Assembly (NCBI GenBank): GCA_044375555.1
Contig: JBILML010000025.1
Location: 1-43,350, forward strand
Length of the DNA: 43,350 nt
Reading direction: 5' to 3'
Source: UBA967 sp044375555
GTDB taxonomy: Bacteria; Verrucomicrobiota; Verrucomicrobiia; Chthoniobacterales; Terrimicrobiaceae
In this document: one piece after another, positions 23,986 through 32,452 of the stretch
Layout: every line of letters starts with the position of its first letter
How positions within the stretch are numbered: the first letter of the stretch is position 1
The notes under the pieces: model-generated
Databases searched by the model: none
Seen by the model: the letters and a program-made list of their open reading frames with translations, nothing else
Told to the model about the DNA's origin: nothing
Program-made: the position numbers and the translations under genes

Positions 23986-24753
23986 ATGAGATCTTGGAAA
24001 AAACACGAGGGCCATTGGGTGCCATCGGAGCACCTTCCGTTGGCGGATCGGGGGTTTCGATATGGCATGAGCGTTTTTGAGAGTGTCGCCGTGTGCGAGG
24101 GGCGTCCACTTTTGCTGGAAGCCCACTTGGATCGGCTCGGGCGGGCAGCAGAGGATTGCGGAGGAGAAATTCCTGAGTTGCCGGCGTTTGATTTTTCACA
24201 GCTCGGAAATGGTTTGTTGCGATTTTATCTGACGGCTGGCGCGGGCGGGCCGGAGGCTCCGTTTGCCGGAGATGCCTACGCGCTCTTCGACGAGGCGGAG
24301 GTGGGTTGGAATCTCCCGGCGTTGCGGGTGGTTTTGAGCGCCGCGCCGTATTTGCCTCGGCCGGGCGGCTGGAAGACTGGAAATTACTGGCAAAACCTCG
24401 ATGCACTGGCGTCAGCAAAGAGATCCCAGTGCGACGAGGCATTGGTGTTCAATCCCTCTGGGATGCTTGTCGGAGCGGCGATGGCGAATGTTTTTCTGAA
24501 GGTCGATGGACGCTGGATCACGCCCGCGCTGGAGAGCGGCGCGCGGGATGGGGCGGTGAGGGCCTGGGTGCTGGCTGAAATGGGTGCCTCGGAGGAAATT
24601 CTCGATGCCGAGGCGTTGAGAAATTGTTCCGGTGCGTTTCTCACGAACAGTCGGATTGGCATTCGACCGATTGCCGAGTTGGATGGTCGCCCGCTGGAGT
24701 TGGCTTGTGCCGAAATCCAGCGCCGGTATTTCGATGAAATTTTCTCCTGTTGA
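23986..24753 (+). CDS. Class IV aminotransferase (PabC-like aminodeoxychorismate lyase)
   Basis: This 255-residue PLP enzyme has fold type IV. The N-terminal DRGFRYGMSVFESVAV and RL-type stretches and the PLP lysine K130 (in WKTGNYWQNLDA) are visible, as is the EALVFNPSGMLVGAAMANVF block that follows. These fit 4-amino-4-deoxychorismate lyase (folate synthesis); branched-chain or D-amino acid aminotransferases are alternatives, as the family is hard to split by eye. The 3' end overlaps the mfd start by 20 bases, so mfd is probably co-expressed. The 194 bases upstream hold no recognisable gene. Confidence 0.8.
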   Translation: MRSWKKHEGHWVPSEHLPLADRGFRYGMSVFESVAVCEGRPLLLEAHLDRLGRAAEDCGGEIPELPAFDFSQLGNGLLRFYLTAGAGGPEAPFAGDAYALFDEAEVGWNLPALRVVLSAAPYLPRPGGWKTGNYWQNLDALASAKRSQCDEALVFNPSGMLVGAAMANVFLKVDGRWITPALESGARDGAVRAWVLAEMGASEEILDAEALRNCSGAFLTNSRIGIRPIAELDGRPLELACAEIQRRYFDEIFSC

Positions 24754-27700
24754 TTCGTTCCTCGGCTCGGTGAAATTCACCAAGCCTTCGGGGGCGTTGC
24801 ATGGCGTTGCTGAGCCCGCGCAGGCCTTTGTCGCAGCGCTTTGGGTGCGCAAGCTGACAGGGCGCGTGTGGGTGGTGTGCCGCGACCTCAAAAGCCAGGA
24901 GGAATTCGCCTCGGAGCTGGCGGCTTGGTGCCCGAAGGTGCGGTTGTTTCCTGACCTGGAGGTTCCCAGCGAAGAGGCATTGCCCGATGCCGAGACCGAG
25001 TCCGAGCGTCTGGATCTGCTTCGTTCGTTGGTGGAAAAAGGAGACGAGGTGGTGGTGATCCACGCGGCGCAGTGGGATTCCCCCGCGCCGGCCAAATCCT
25101 CCCTGAAGTCGGGTTTGTTCGAACTTCGGCGCGGAGAAAAAATTGCCATCGAGGACATCGAACGCCGGCTGGAGGCGGCGGGTTATGTTTCCACGCCGAC
25201 CGTTACAGCCCGGGGCCAATTCGCCCGGCGCGGCGGGATCGTGGATGTGTTCTCCTGGCAGCAGTCGCGTCCCGTGAGGTTCGAGTGGTTTGATGTGGAG
25301 ATCGAATCGATGCGGGAGTTCGACATCGACACGCAGGGCTCGGTGGGCGCGGTCGAGAGCCTGGAGATTTTTACGGGAAAAGGCGAGGCGTCCACCGCCA
25401 CGCTGAGGGACTACATTCAAAAAGCGGATACGATTCTTGAGATCGAGCCGGAGGATGGGTTCGAGTGTCGCGCGATTCTTTCCTCTCCCTCAGAGGATGG
25501 GAGAGCGGTCGAATTCCACCCACCGCCGTTCGGCGATCTCGCTGCGGGGGATTTGGTGCTGAACGAAGCCAAGCGCGACCGGTTTTTCAACCAACTGCAT
25601 TCCTGGTCCGTGGACCGTTGGACGATTGCCTTCGCCTGCGCCAACGAGGGGGAAGGGGAGAGGTTTCGCGAGCTGGCGGCGGACTTTGATTTCGACACCG
25701 CCGGGGTGGTCTTCCTCGCCACGCCGGCTACTCGCGGATTCATGTGCCCTTCGCTGAAACTGGCGGTTCTCTCGGAGTCCGAGGTTTTGGGGCGCTCGGC
25801 GAGCCAACGCGCCCACCGCGCCTCGCTTCGTCGGGAGCGGATGCGGGCTGGACGGCACGCGATGGATTTTTCGGAATTTGAGGAGGGCGACTTGGTCGTT
25901 CACCTCGACCACGGAATCGGGCGCTACGAGGGTTTGGAAAAAGCCCCCGACGCCTCAGGCGATGTGCTCGTGCTGGAGTTCGCCAACGACGCCCGGCTCT
26001 ATGTGCCGCTCGATCAGGCGTGGCAGGTCGCCCGGTATGTCGGGCTCGGAAAAAAACATCCCGATCTTTCCGATCTCGGCTCCGGTCGTTGGAATAAGGC
26101 GAAGGAAAAAGCCACTCGCGGCATCTACGAATATGCCGCCCGAATGCTCAAGGTGCAGGCCGAACGCGAGACGGCGACGGGGTTTTCCTTCCAGCTGGAT
26201 TCGCATTGGCAGCAGGAATTCGAGCGATCGTTTCTTTACACCGAAACCCCTGACCAACTCCGAGCCATCCGCGAGACGAAGGAGGATATGGAATCTTCGC
26301 GCGCAATGGACCGCCTCATTTGCGGCGATGTGGGGTTTGGCAAAACCGAGGTCGCCATCCGTGCGGCGTTCAAGGCCGTGACCGGCGGCAAGCAGGCCGC
26401 GCTCATCGCGCCCACGACGGTTCTCGCCCAGCAGCATTGGCAAAATCTCCGCGAGCGCATGAGCGAGTATCCGGTGACGATCGAGCTGTTGAGCCGTTAC
26501 CGGAGCGCTGCCGAACAACGCCGCGTGATCAAGGCCCTGGCTGATGGCAGCGTGGATATTGTCGTCGGAACACACCGCGTCATTTCCTCCGATGTGCATT
26601 TCAAAAACCTAGGCCTGGTGGTGGTGGATGAAGAGCAGCGCTTCGGCGTGAAACACAAAGACGCCTTGAAGGAAAAATTCCGCCTTGTGGATGTCCTCAC
26701 GCTCTCGGCCACGCCGATTCCTCGCACGCTTTACCTCTCGCTGATGGGTGCGCGGGACATGTCGGTGATCGAAACGCCACCGCCGAACCGTCAAACGGTC
26801 GAAACCATCGTTTGCGGCTACGACGAGCGGGTGATCCGCGACGCCATCAATCGTGAACTCGCGCGTGGCGGGCAGGTTTATTTCCTGCACAACCGAGTTC
26901 AGACCATCGAGCGCGTCGCCCATCGCATTGGCGAGCTGTGCAAGGGGGCGCGGGTGATCATCGGCCATGGGCAGATGGAGGATAAAGAGCTCGAGTCTGT
27001 GATGGAGAATTTCGTCGCAGGCAAAGCCGACGTTTTGGTTTCCACCACGATCATCGAGAGCGGGCTGGATATTCCCAACGCCAACACGATCCTTATCGAC
27101 CGCGCCGACCGATTTGGCCTTGCGGATTTGTATCAACTCCGAGGCCGTGTGGGGCGCTCTGGCACAAAGGCATATGCGTTCCTTCTCTTGCCGCGCGAGT
27201 TGATGTCTGTGGGAGCCGCCCGCAAGCGCGTCTCGGCGATCAAGCAATATTCGGAACTCGGCTCGGGCTTCAAAATCGCCATGCGCGACCTCGAGATCCG
27301 CGGCGCCGGCAACCTGCTTGGCACGGAGCAGAGCGGACACATCATCACGGTGGGATTCGATCTTTACTGCAAAATGCTCCGCCGCGCCGTCGATTCGCTG
27401 AAGGGCAAAAAATCCGGCGGCGGCACGGCCACGCTGCGGCTGGATTTTGTCGCCACCGAAGAGGGGGCATTTGCCTCCGGCGGTGATCTGGCGGCGTCCT
27501 TCGTGCCGCATGCCTACATGCCGGAATCGAAGATGCGTATCGACGCCCACCGCCGCATGGCCGAGGCCGCCTCGCGCGACGAGATCGACCAACTCCGGGC
27601 CGCGTGGAGGGACCGATTTGGCCCTTTGCCGCCCGCGGTGGAGAACGCCCTTCTTTGCGCGGCGATCAAGCTCGAGGCGACCCGGCGCAGGATTCCTATG

Positions 27701-27847
27701 GTGGAAGTCCGAGGCGAAAAACTCATGCTCACGCGTGGCGGAAGCTTTGTGCTCATCGGCGGAAGGTTTCCCCGCTTGACGGCTCCAGACCCCGATTCTA
27801 GGCTCCGCGAAGTTTTGACCTGCCTAGAAAAAATGCCATGCCGATAA
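24734..27847 (+). CDS. mfd: Transcription-repair coupling factor Mfd
   Basis: This 1037-residue ATP-dependent translocase removes stalled RNA polymerase and recruits UvrA for repair. Order of parts: UvrB-like N-terminal region, RNA-polymerase-interacting domain (FEEGDLVVHLDHGIGRYEGL near 380), RecG-like helicase with Walker A GDVGFGKTEVA near 535 and VVDEEQRFGVKHKD, STTIIESGLDIPNANTILI, QLRGRVGRSG, and the C-terminal TRCF domain. It is about 100 residues shorter than E. coli Mfd (1148), within the range of other bacteria. The ATG at 24734 gives the expected N-terminus. It overlaps the pabC-like gene by 20 bases and the surA-like gene by 10. Confidence 0.96.
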   Translation: MKFSPVDSFLGSVKFTKPSGALHGVAEPAQAFVAALWVRKLTGRVWVVCRDLKSQEEFASELAAWCPKVRLFPDLEVPSEEALPDAETESERLDLLRSLVEKGDEVVVIHAAQWDSPAPAKSSLKSGLFELRRGEKIAIEDIERRLEAAGYVSTPTVTARGQFARRGGIVDVFSWQQSRPVRFEWFDVEIESMREFDIDTQGSVGAVESLEIFTGKGEASTATLRDYIQKADTILEIEPEDGFECRAILSSPSEDGRAVEFHPPPFGDLAAGDLVLNEAKRDRFFNQLHSWSVDRWTIAFACANEGEGERFRELAADFDFDTAGVVFLATPATRGFMCPSLKLAVLSESEVLGRSASQRAHRASLRRERMRAGRHAMDFSEFEEGDLVVHLDHGIGRYEGLEKAPDASGDVLVLEFANDARLYVPLDQAWQVARYVGLGKKHPDLSDLGSGRWNKAKEKATRGIYEYAARMLKVQAERETATGFSFQLDSHWQQEFERSFLYTETPDQLRAIRETKEDMESSRAMDRLICGDVGFGKTEVAIRAAFKAVTGGKQAALIAPTTVLAQQHWQNLRERMSEYPVTIELLSRYRSAAEQRRVIKALADGSVDIVVGTHRVISSDVHFKNLGLVVVDEEQRFGVKHKDALKEKFRLVDVLTLSATPIPRTLYLSLMGARDMSVIETPPPNRQTVETIVCGYDERVIRDAINRELARGGQVYFLHNRVQTIERVAHRIGELCKGARVIIGHGQMEDKELESVMENFVAGKADVLVSTTIIESGLDIPNANTILIDRADRFGLADLYQLRGRVGRSGTKAYAFLLLPRELMSVGAARKRVSAIKQYSELGSGFKIAMRDLEIRGAGNLLGTEQSGHIITVGFDLYCKMLRRAVDSLKGKKSGGGTATLRLDFVATEEGAFASGGDLAASFVPHAYMPESKMRIDAHRRMAEAASRDEIDQLRAAWRDRFGPLPPAVENALLCAAIKLEATRRRIPMVEVRGEKLMLTRGGSFVLIGGRFPRLTAPDPDSRLREVLTCLEKMPCR

Positions 27848-28830
27848 GATATTTCGCCGCGATTTTGCTGGGAGGATTCCTCCTCGGCGGGACTCTTCAA
27901 ACGGCTCCGGCTCAGCAAGCCGAGGTCGTCGATGGCGTGGCCGCCATTGTGAACAGCGATGTCGTCACAATCTCTCAGGTCCGCGAACTCGTCGGCGCCC
28001 GTGAACGGGCCATGCGCGAGGGCTACACCGGGCCGGATTTGGCGGATAAAATCAAAGAAATGCGCCTTGGCGCGCTGAAGGACCTCGTGGACCGCCAGCT
28101 CATCATCCAGGAGTTCCGCTCGATGCAGGAGAAGGGTGCGAACATCCCCGAGTATGTGATCGACGACCGTGTGCAGACGATCATCCGCGAGGAATTCGGC
28201 GGCGACCGTGCGGCGTTCATTCGCACGCTCCAGGCGCAGGGCTTTACGCTCACCCGCTTCAAGGAAATCGAGCGCGAGAAGATCATCGTCCAAGCCATGC
28301 GGCAGGCGAAAATCTCGGACAACTTCGTGGTTTCCCCGAAGCAAATCCAAAGTTTCTACGACAAAAACAGGTCGGCTTACTCGGTGCCCGAACAGATCAA
28401 ATTGCGCATGATTGTGCTGCGCGAAGGGTCGAACGATGTGATCGGCGCCAACAAGCGTCAAACGGCCGAGGAGATCCGCCAGAAAATCATCGAGGGAGCC
28501 GAGTTCGAACGCATGGCGCAGATGTATTCCGAGGACGAGGCAACGAGCGACCTGGGTGGCGACTGGGGTTGGGTGGAGCGCAATACTTTGAACGAGGAAC
28601 TCACGAAAGCGGCCTTTTCGCTGAAAGCGGGAGAGACTGGGCCCGTGATGCAGATCGGCGATTCCTACTACATCCTCTTTTGCGAGGCCCGAAAAAATGC
28701 CTCGGTGAAGCCGATGGCCGAGGTGCGCGAGGAGATCGAGCGCAACTTGATCCAACAAGAGCGTATGAAAGCCCAGCAGCGCTGGATCGATACGCTCCGC
28801 CGCAAGGCTTATATCAAAATCCTGTCCTGA
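27838..28830 (+). CDS. SurA-like periplasmic peptidyl-prolyl isomerase
   Basis: This 330-residue exported chaperone has a signal peptide (cut near QTAPAQQ, about residue 25), a SurA N-terminal chaperone domain (VDGVAAIVNSDVVTISQV, then DLVDRQLIIQEF) and one parvulin domain (about 175-275) with EFERMAQMYSEDEATSDLGG, GWVERN and FSLKAGETGPVMQIGDSYYI. It helps outer-membrane proteins fold. E. coli SurA has two parvulin domains; this one has one. Its start lies within the last codons of mfd. Confidence 0.9.
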   Translation: MPIRYFAAILLGGFLLGGTLQTAPAQQAEVVDGVAAIVNSDVVTISQVRELVGARERAMREGYTGPDLADKIKEMRLGALKDLVDRQLIIQEFRSMQEKGANIPEYVIDDRVQTIIREEFGGDRAAFIRTLQAQGFTLTRFKEIEREKIIVQAMRQAKISDNFVVSPKQIQSFYDKNRSAYSVPEQIKLRMIVLREGSNDVIGANKRQTAEEIRQKIIEGAEFERMAQMYSEDEATSDLGGDWGWVERNTLNEELTKAAFSLKAGETGPVMQIGDSYYILFCEARKNASVKPMAEVREEIERNLIQQERMKAQQRWIDTLRRKAYIKILS

Positions 28831-28854
28831 GTGTGGCGAAGCCCTGAGAGGGGA

Positions 28855-28967
28855 TTGACCACAGAGGACACAGAGAGCACAGAGGTGACTCATAAAAAAT
28901 TCGCCGCACCTCTTGGGCACGCCTCCCTCTTATTGAACTCCGTGTCCTCTGTGTCCTCTGTGGTCAA
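28855..28967. repeat. Long inverted repeat of the ACCACAGAGGACACAG type
   Basis: Perfect 21-base arms lie at 28855-28875 and 28947-28967; the outer part of the left arm reads TTGACCACAGAGGACACAGA. They enclose 71 bases with further partial repeats of the CACAGAG unit. The right arm contains the stop codon of the glcD-like gene. It fills the gap between the convergent surA-like and glcD-like genes and may terminate transcription from both sides. From memory, similar elements are scattered in verrucomicrobial genomes. Confidence 0.85.
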
Positions 28968-30331
28968 ACAAACTTGCCGGGATTGAGGAGGTTTTTGGGG
29001 TCGAGGGTGGATTTGAGGCGGCGGTGGAGTTCGCGGGTTTCGGGGGGGACGGCTAGATTCCACCAAGGCATTTTGGCGAGGCCGATGCCGTGTTCGCCGG
29101 TGATCGCTCCGTCCCAGGCGAGGACTTGCCGGAAGAGTTCGTTCAAGGTCGAGTTGGCCTTTTTTTGGACAGAGGGATTTTCGGGGTCGGCGACCATGAT
29201 GTTCACATGGATGTTGCCGTCGCCCGCATGGCCGAAGCACGCGATGGGAAAGCCGGATTTTTTTTGGAGTCGCGCGGCGAAGTCCACGAGGTCCACGAGG
29301 CGGCCGCGGGGAACGACGATGTCTTCGTTGAGTTTCTTCAGGCCGGTGGCTTTGAGGGATTGGGAATAGACGCGGCGGAGGGCCCAGAGGGATTCGCAGG
29401 ATTTTTCGGTGGTTGCCTTACGGATGCCGAGGGCGCCTGATTTTTTGAGGAGCTTTTCGAGGGAGGCGGCTTCGCTTTTGACGCTGGCGGGTTGGCCATC
29501 CACTTCGAGGATGACTTGGGCTTTGCCCGGCGGGAACTCGGCCTTCGGGTTGTAGGCGCGGGCGGAATTGAGCGTGAATTCATCGGCAACCTCAACGGCG
29601 GCGGGGAGGAAGCCGGCGGCGAAGACGGCCTGGATGGCGGCGGCGGCTTTTTTTATCGTGGGGAAACCCGCCGTGAGCACTGCGCGTGCGGGAGGCAGCG
29701 GGAGGAGGCGGAGCGTGGCTTGGGTCACGACGCCGAGCAGGCCCTCTGAGCCGGTGAAGAGGCCGACGAGGTCGAAGCCCGTTTTGTTTTTGTGGGTGCG
29801 GCCGCCGCAACGAATGATCGTGCCATCGGGCAGGACGGCGGTGAGGCCGAGGACATAGTTGCGGGTGACGCCGTATTTGAGGCAGCGCGGGCCACCGGCG
29901 TTGGTGGCGATGTTTCCGCCGAGGCTGCAGTCCTTCAGACTCGCGGGGTCGGGCGGGTAGAAGAGGCTTTTGGCGCGGGCGGCGAGTTGGAGTTTCTCCG
30001 TGATGACGCCCGGCTCGATGACGGCGACGAAATCGCGCTCATTGATTTCGAGGATGCGGTTCATTCGGTCGAGGCATAGAACGATCCCGCCCGCCACAGG
30101 TGTGCATCCGCCGACATAGCCGTAGCCCGCGCCGCGAGGGGTGACGGGTATTCCGGCGCGGTAGGCCTCGCGCAGGACGAAGGAGGTTTCCTCGGTGGAC
30201 TTGGGGAAAACGACCAGCTCAGGGGAGCCTTTAGCGAACCATTTGTCGGAGGCGAACTCCGGCGCGGGGGATGTCATCACCGCAGCGGCCCCGAGTTTTT
30301 TGATGAGCTTCTTGCGGAAGGAGTCGGTCAT
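28964..30331 (-). CDS. FAD-linked oxidase, GlcD/D-lactate dehydrogenase-like
   Basis: This 455-residue flavoprotein of the GlcD/D-lactate dehydrogenase family oxidises a 2-hydroxy acid. The FAD-binding PCMH part has PVTPRGAGYGYVGGCTPVAGG and GGNIATNAGGPRCLKYGVT; the C-terminal part has CFGHAGDGNIHVN and ITGEHGIGLAKMPW. The ATG at 30331 overlaps the upstream phosphatase stop as ATGA. No glcE or glcF gene is adjacent, so it may act alone or with partners elsewhere. Its stop codon lies in the arm of a palindromic repeat. Glycolate would match the HAD phosphatase gene if that acted on phosphoglycolate, but this is speculation. Confidence 0.88.
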   Translation of the reverse strand: MTDSFRKKLIKKLGAAAVMTSPAPEFASDKWFAKGSPELVVFPKSTEETSFVLREAYRAGIPVTPRGAGYGYVGGCTPVAGGIVLCLDRMNRILEINERDFVAVIEPGVITEKLQLAARAKSLFYPPDPASLKDCSLGGNIATNAGGPRCLKYGVTRNYVLGLTAVLPDGTIIRCGGRTHKNKTGFDLVGLFTGSEGLLGVVTQATLRLLPLPPARAVLTAGFPTIKKAAAAIQAVFAAGFLPAAVEVADEFTLNSARAYNPKAEFPPGKAQVILEVDGQPASVKSEAASLEKLLKKSGALGIRKATTEKSCESLWALRRVYSQSLKATGLKKLNEDIVVPRGRLVDLVDFAARLQKKSGFPIACFGHAGDGNIHVNIMVADPENPSVQKKANSTLNELFRQVLAWDGAITGEHGIGLAKMPWWNLAVPPETRELHRRLKSTLDPKNLLNPGKFV

Positions 30332-31104
30332 GGGGCGTTCTCGAAAAAATGCCAAGCCTCGGCCACGCCGTCGGCGGCTCGTTTGGAGGCGATGTGGCCG
30401 TTCGATCGGAGGACGATCTCACGCACTTCGGAAATGGCATTGGATGGGCAACAGGCGTGGCTGGCGTGGAGTCCATCGAGCATCGGGATGTCGTTGAAGT
30501 GGTCGCCGGCGGCGAAGACATCGGCGCGCGTGAGGCCGATCAGGCGGGTGAGTTCCGCGAGCGCGGAGCCTTTGTGGTAATCGCGATGGCTGAAGCGGAG
30601 GTAGATCGTGTTGCGCTGGTAGGAAAAATCGGGGTGGGTGCGGATCTCGTTTTCAAGAAACGCGACAAATTCCTCCATCACCTTCTCATTCGAGGTGATC
30701 ACGCCGGAGGGCTCGTCGTTTTCCTCCACGAGATTGATGCCGGGATGCTCGGCGGTGTGGGTGCGGATTTTGGCGAAGAGGTCGTCAGCTTGAGCGAAAA
30801 GCTCGGCGTGTCGCTCCATGCAAGTGTGGTTCCAGTGGTGCTCAGGAACCCAGCGGCCTTCGGGGGTTCGGTGGAAAATCTCTCGCTCGTTGGTGAGCAG
30901 AAAATCCGGCGGCACGGGCGGGTGGAATTCGTCGAGGCCCTCGATGGCGTGCCAGAGGCTGCGGCCGGTATTGATGGCCCAGAAGCCGCCTTGGCGCTTG
31001 TTGTGGAGGAGCACCTCGGCCATGGCCGCCGTGCATCGAAGGTTCGCCCCGTGCTCGATCAGCGTTCCATCGAAGTCGGTGCTGAGGAGCTTGATTCGGG
31101 CCAT
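30328..31104 (-). CDS. HAD-superfamily Cof-type phosphatase
   Basis: This 258-residue HAD hydrolase would dephosphorylate a small metabolite. Motif I is DFDGTLIEHG (nucleophile Asp at about residue 10), motif II INTGRS, and motif IV AAGDHFNDIPML. The cap region between residues 80 and 180 fits the Cof/sucrose-phosphatase type (C2 cap). The ATG at 31104 puts motif I at the usual place; the open frame continues upstream through the DUF6572 gene as a shadow. The 16-base gap to that gene and the 4-base overlap with the glcD-like gene show a three-gene operon. Confidence 0.88.
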   Translation of the reverse strand: MARIKLLSTDFDGTLIEHGANLRCTAAMAEVLLHNKRQGGFWAINTGRSLWHAIEGLDEFHPPVPPDFLLTNEREIFHRTPEGRWVPEHHWNHTCMERHAELFAQADDLFAKIRTHTAEHPGINLVEENDEPSGVITSNEKVMEEFVAFLENEIRTHPDFSYQRNTIYLRFSHRDYHKGSALAELTRLIGLTRADVFAAGDHFNDIPMLDGLHASHACCPSNAISEVREIVLRSNGHIASKRAADGVAEAWHFFENAP

Positions 31105-31120
31105 AGTCCGGGTGGAGCGG

Positions 31121-31543
31121 TCAGCTTTGGCAATGGCCCGCGCCGCACCCGCAGCCGCCGGAGGCGGGTTCGGGCTGGACCTCGAATTCCGGCTCGATCT
31201 GGATGGTCTCGAGCGAGATTTTTTGAAGGGAGAGTTGTTCTCGGGCTTGGGCGAGTAGGCCGAGTGCGAGGGGATCCGGTTGGTGGCGTGTGCGGAGTTG
31301 GATTTCAACGGGCTTGCCGACGAATTGGGGGAACGATTCGGCCATTTCGCCGTCGAGAATGAAGGACGCGTAGGCGTTGAGTTTTTCCTGGAGCTGCTGG
31401 AGTTGGCGTTCGTCGCCCTTCCACGGGCGGCTCTCATACATGGCGAGGACGAGGAGGTCGCGGCGCTTGTCGTGGGCGAAGGCGTCGAGCACGCCGGGGT
31501 GGGAAAGGCCCATCGGGCGGGTGGAGGTGTCGGGCGGGTTCAT
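31121..31543 (-). CDS. DUF6572 domain protein with Cys-rich tail
   Basis: This 140-residue protein is recognised by HPGVLDAFAHDKRRDLLVLAMYESRPW and LQEKLNAYASFILDGEMAE (each in part), a pattern I know as DUF6572. The core (residues 15-110) looks cytoplasmic and has no catalytic motif. The C-terminus ends with GGCGCGAGHCQS, three cysteines and a histidine that could bind a metal. It is first in an operon with the HAD phosphatase and glcD-like genes. The function is unknown. Confidence 0.72.
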   Translation of the reverse strand: MNPPDTSTRPMGLSHPGVLDAFAHDKRRDLLVLAMYESRPWKGDERQLQQLQEKLNAYASFILDGEMAESFPQFVGKPVEIQLRTRHQPDPLALGLLAQAREQLSLQKISLETIQIEPEFEVQPEPASGGCGCGAGHCQS

Positions 31544-31579
31544 GGTTTTTTGAGCGTTGGGAATTAAGTAATTAGCTCA

Positions 31580-31653
31580 GGAGGGTCCTGCTTGTCAGGA
31601 CCGGGGCGGCATTTGCAAACACATCGTTCCGGCTCTGACAAGCAGAGCCCTCC
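31580..31653. repeat. Double-hairpin palindromic repeat
   Basis: Two 25-base arms (31580-31604 and 31629-31653) are inverted copies with 21 of 25 bases identical. Each arm also folds on itself: GGTCCTG/CAGGACC (31584-31590, 31596-31602) and GGCTCTG/CAGAGCC (31631-31637, 31643-31649), each with a five-base loop. All four differences between arms are paired changes that keep both stems. It lies in the 232-base gap between the oxidase operon end and the DUF6572 gene. Confidence 0.8.
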
Positions 31654-31702
31654 TCGCATAGCGCGGGAGACAGCGTTTTTTTGAGGAGGGGGGATTTTAT
31701 AT

Positions 31703-31719
31703 GGTCACTTTTTGTGACC
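31703..31719. repeat. Perfect hairpin GGTCAC-TTTTT-GTGACC
   Basis: A six-base stem with a five-T loop lies in the gap downstream of the oxidase operon. No T-run follows on either strand, so a standard intrinsic terminator is not supported; it may be an operator or a stem that stabilises the operon's 3' end. Confidence 0.5.
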
Positions 31720-31775
31720 TTAAAGAAGCAAAGCCAAAAGGTGCGAATGAGTTGGTCAAGCGGCGGCGTCATGTT

Positions 31776-32210
31776 TCACGCCGCCTTCTGGAACCACTGG
31801 TAGAGCATGAAGTAGACCAGGACGCCAGTGACGGAGACATAGAGCCAGAGGGGGAAGGTCCAGCGGGCCCAAGCACGGTGGCGCTCGAAGCGGCATTTCA
31901 GGGCGTGGGTCATTGTGACGAGGATCAGCGGGACGATGGTGATCGCCAGCACGATGTGGGTGAAAAGCATCCCGTAGTAAAATGTGCGCCAGAGGCCTTC
32001 GCCGCCGAAGGGGGTGTGGACTCCTTGGACGAGGTATTTGTGGAGGACATAGGTGACGAGGAAAACGCAGGAGACGAAAAACGCCCCGAGCATGCAGAAG
32101 CGGTGGGCGATTTTCCGTTCGGATTTGATGAATACAAATCCGGCGAGGAGGAGGAGGGTGGCGATGCTGTTGAGTCCGGCGTTAAGGGCCGGCAGATCGG
32201 AGACGCTCAT
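31776..32210 (-). CDS. DUF420 membrane protein (CtaM-like), oxidase-associated
   Basis: This 144-residue polytopic protein has about four membrane helices and the DUF420 pattern: LPALNAGLNSIATLLLLAG, AHRFCMLGAFFVSCVFLVTYVLH in parts, and HIVLAITIVPLILVTMTHAL. DUF420 proteins (CtaM in Gram-positives) accompany haem-copper oxidases and are needed for their assembly or function. Histidines in the helices could bind haem or copper. It is the last gene of the oxidase operon, overlapping the 81-residue gene by 4 bases. Confidence 0.85.
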   Translation of the reverse strand: MSVSDLPALNAGLNSIATLLLLAGFVFIKSERKIAHRFCMLGAFFVSCVFLVTYVLHKYLVQGVHTPFGGEGLWRTFYYGMLFTHIVLAITIVPLILVTMTHALKCRFERHRAWARWTFPLWLYVSVTGVLVYFMLYQWFQKAA

Positions 32211-32452
32211 TGTGTCGAATTTTGGCGGTCGAGTTTCCGGCAGGTGTCCACGATGTAGTAGACGAGGCCGGAGATGATGAGAAATACGACGCCGAGCATT
32301 CCGATGACGCCCCAAGAGAGGGCGATGCCGGCGGTGATGGTTTGGGGTTCATCGGGGCCGGAGGTGCCAGGGGCGCGGCAACCGACGCAAGCGAGGGCTG
32401 CGGGCAGGCGAGCGAGGAAAAAGAAGGCGAGGAGTGCCGTGGCGGTTTTCAT
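32207..32452 (-). CDS. Small exported membrane protein with CxxC, oxidase operon
   Basis: This 81-residue protein has a signal-like N-terminus (TALLAFFFLARLPAALA), C22-V-G-C25 right after it, then a membrane helix at about 41-68 and a short charged tail. C22 could be a lipid anchor, but the lipobox is weak (ALAC); alternatively the CxxC pair may bind copper or be redox-active. Four-base overlaps with sco upstream and DUF420 downstream strongly support translation. I do not recognise the family. Confidence 0.75.
   Translation of the reverse strand: MKTATALLAFFFLARLPAALACVGCRAPGTSGPDEPQTITAGIALSWGVIGMLGVVFLIISGLVYYIVDTCRKLDRQNSTQ

Noticed and set aside
28855..28967. Short CRISPR-like array
   Set aside because: Repeats are inverted and paired, without regular spacers or cas genes.
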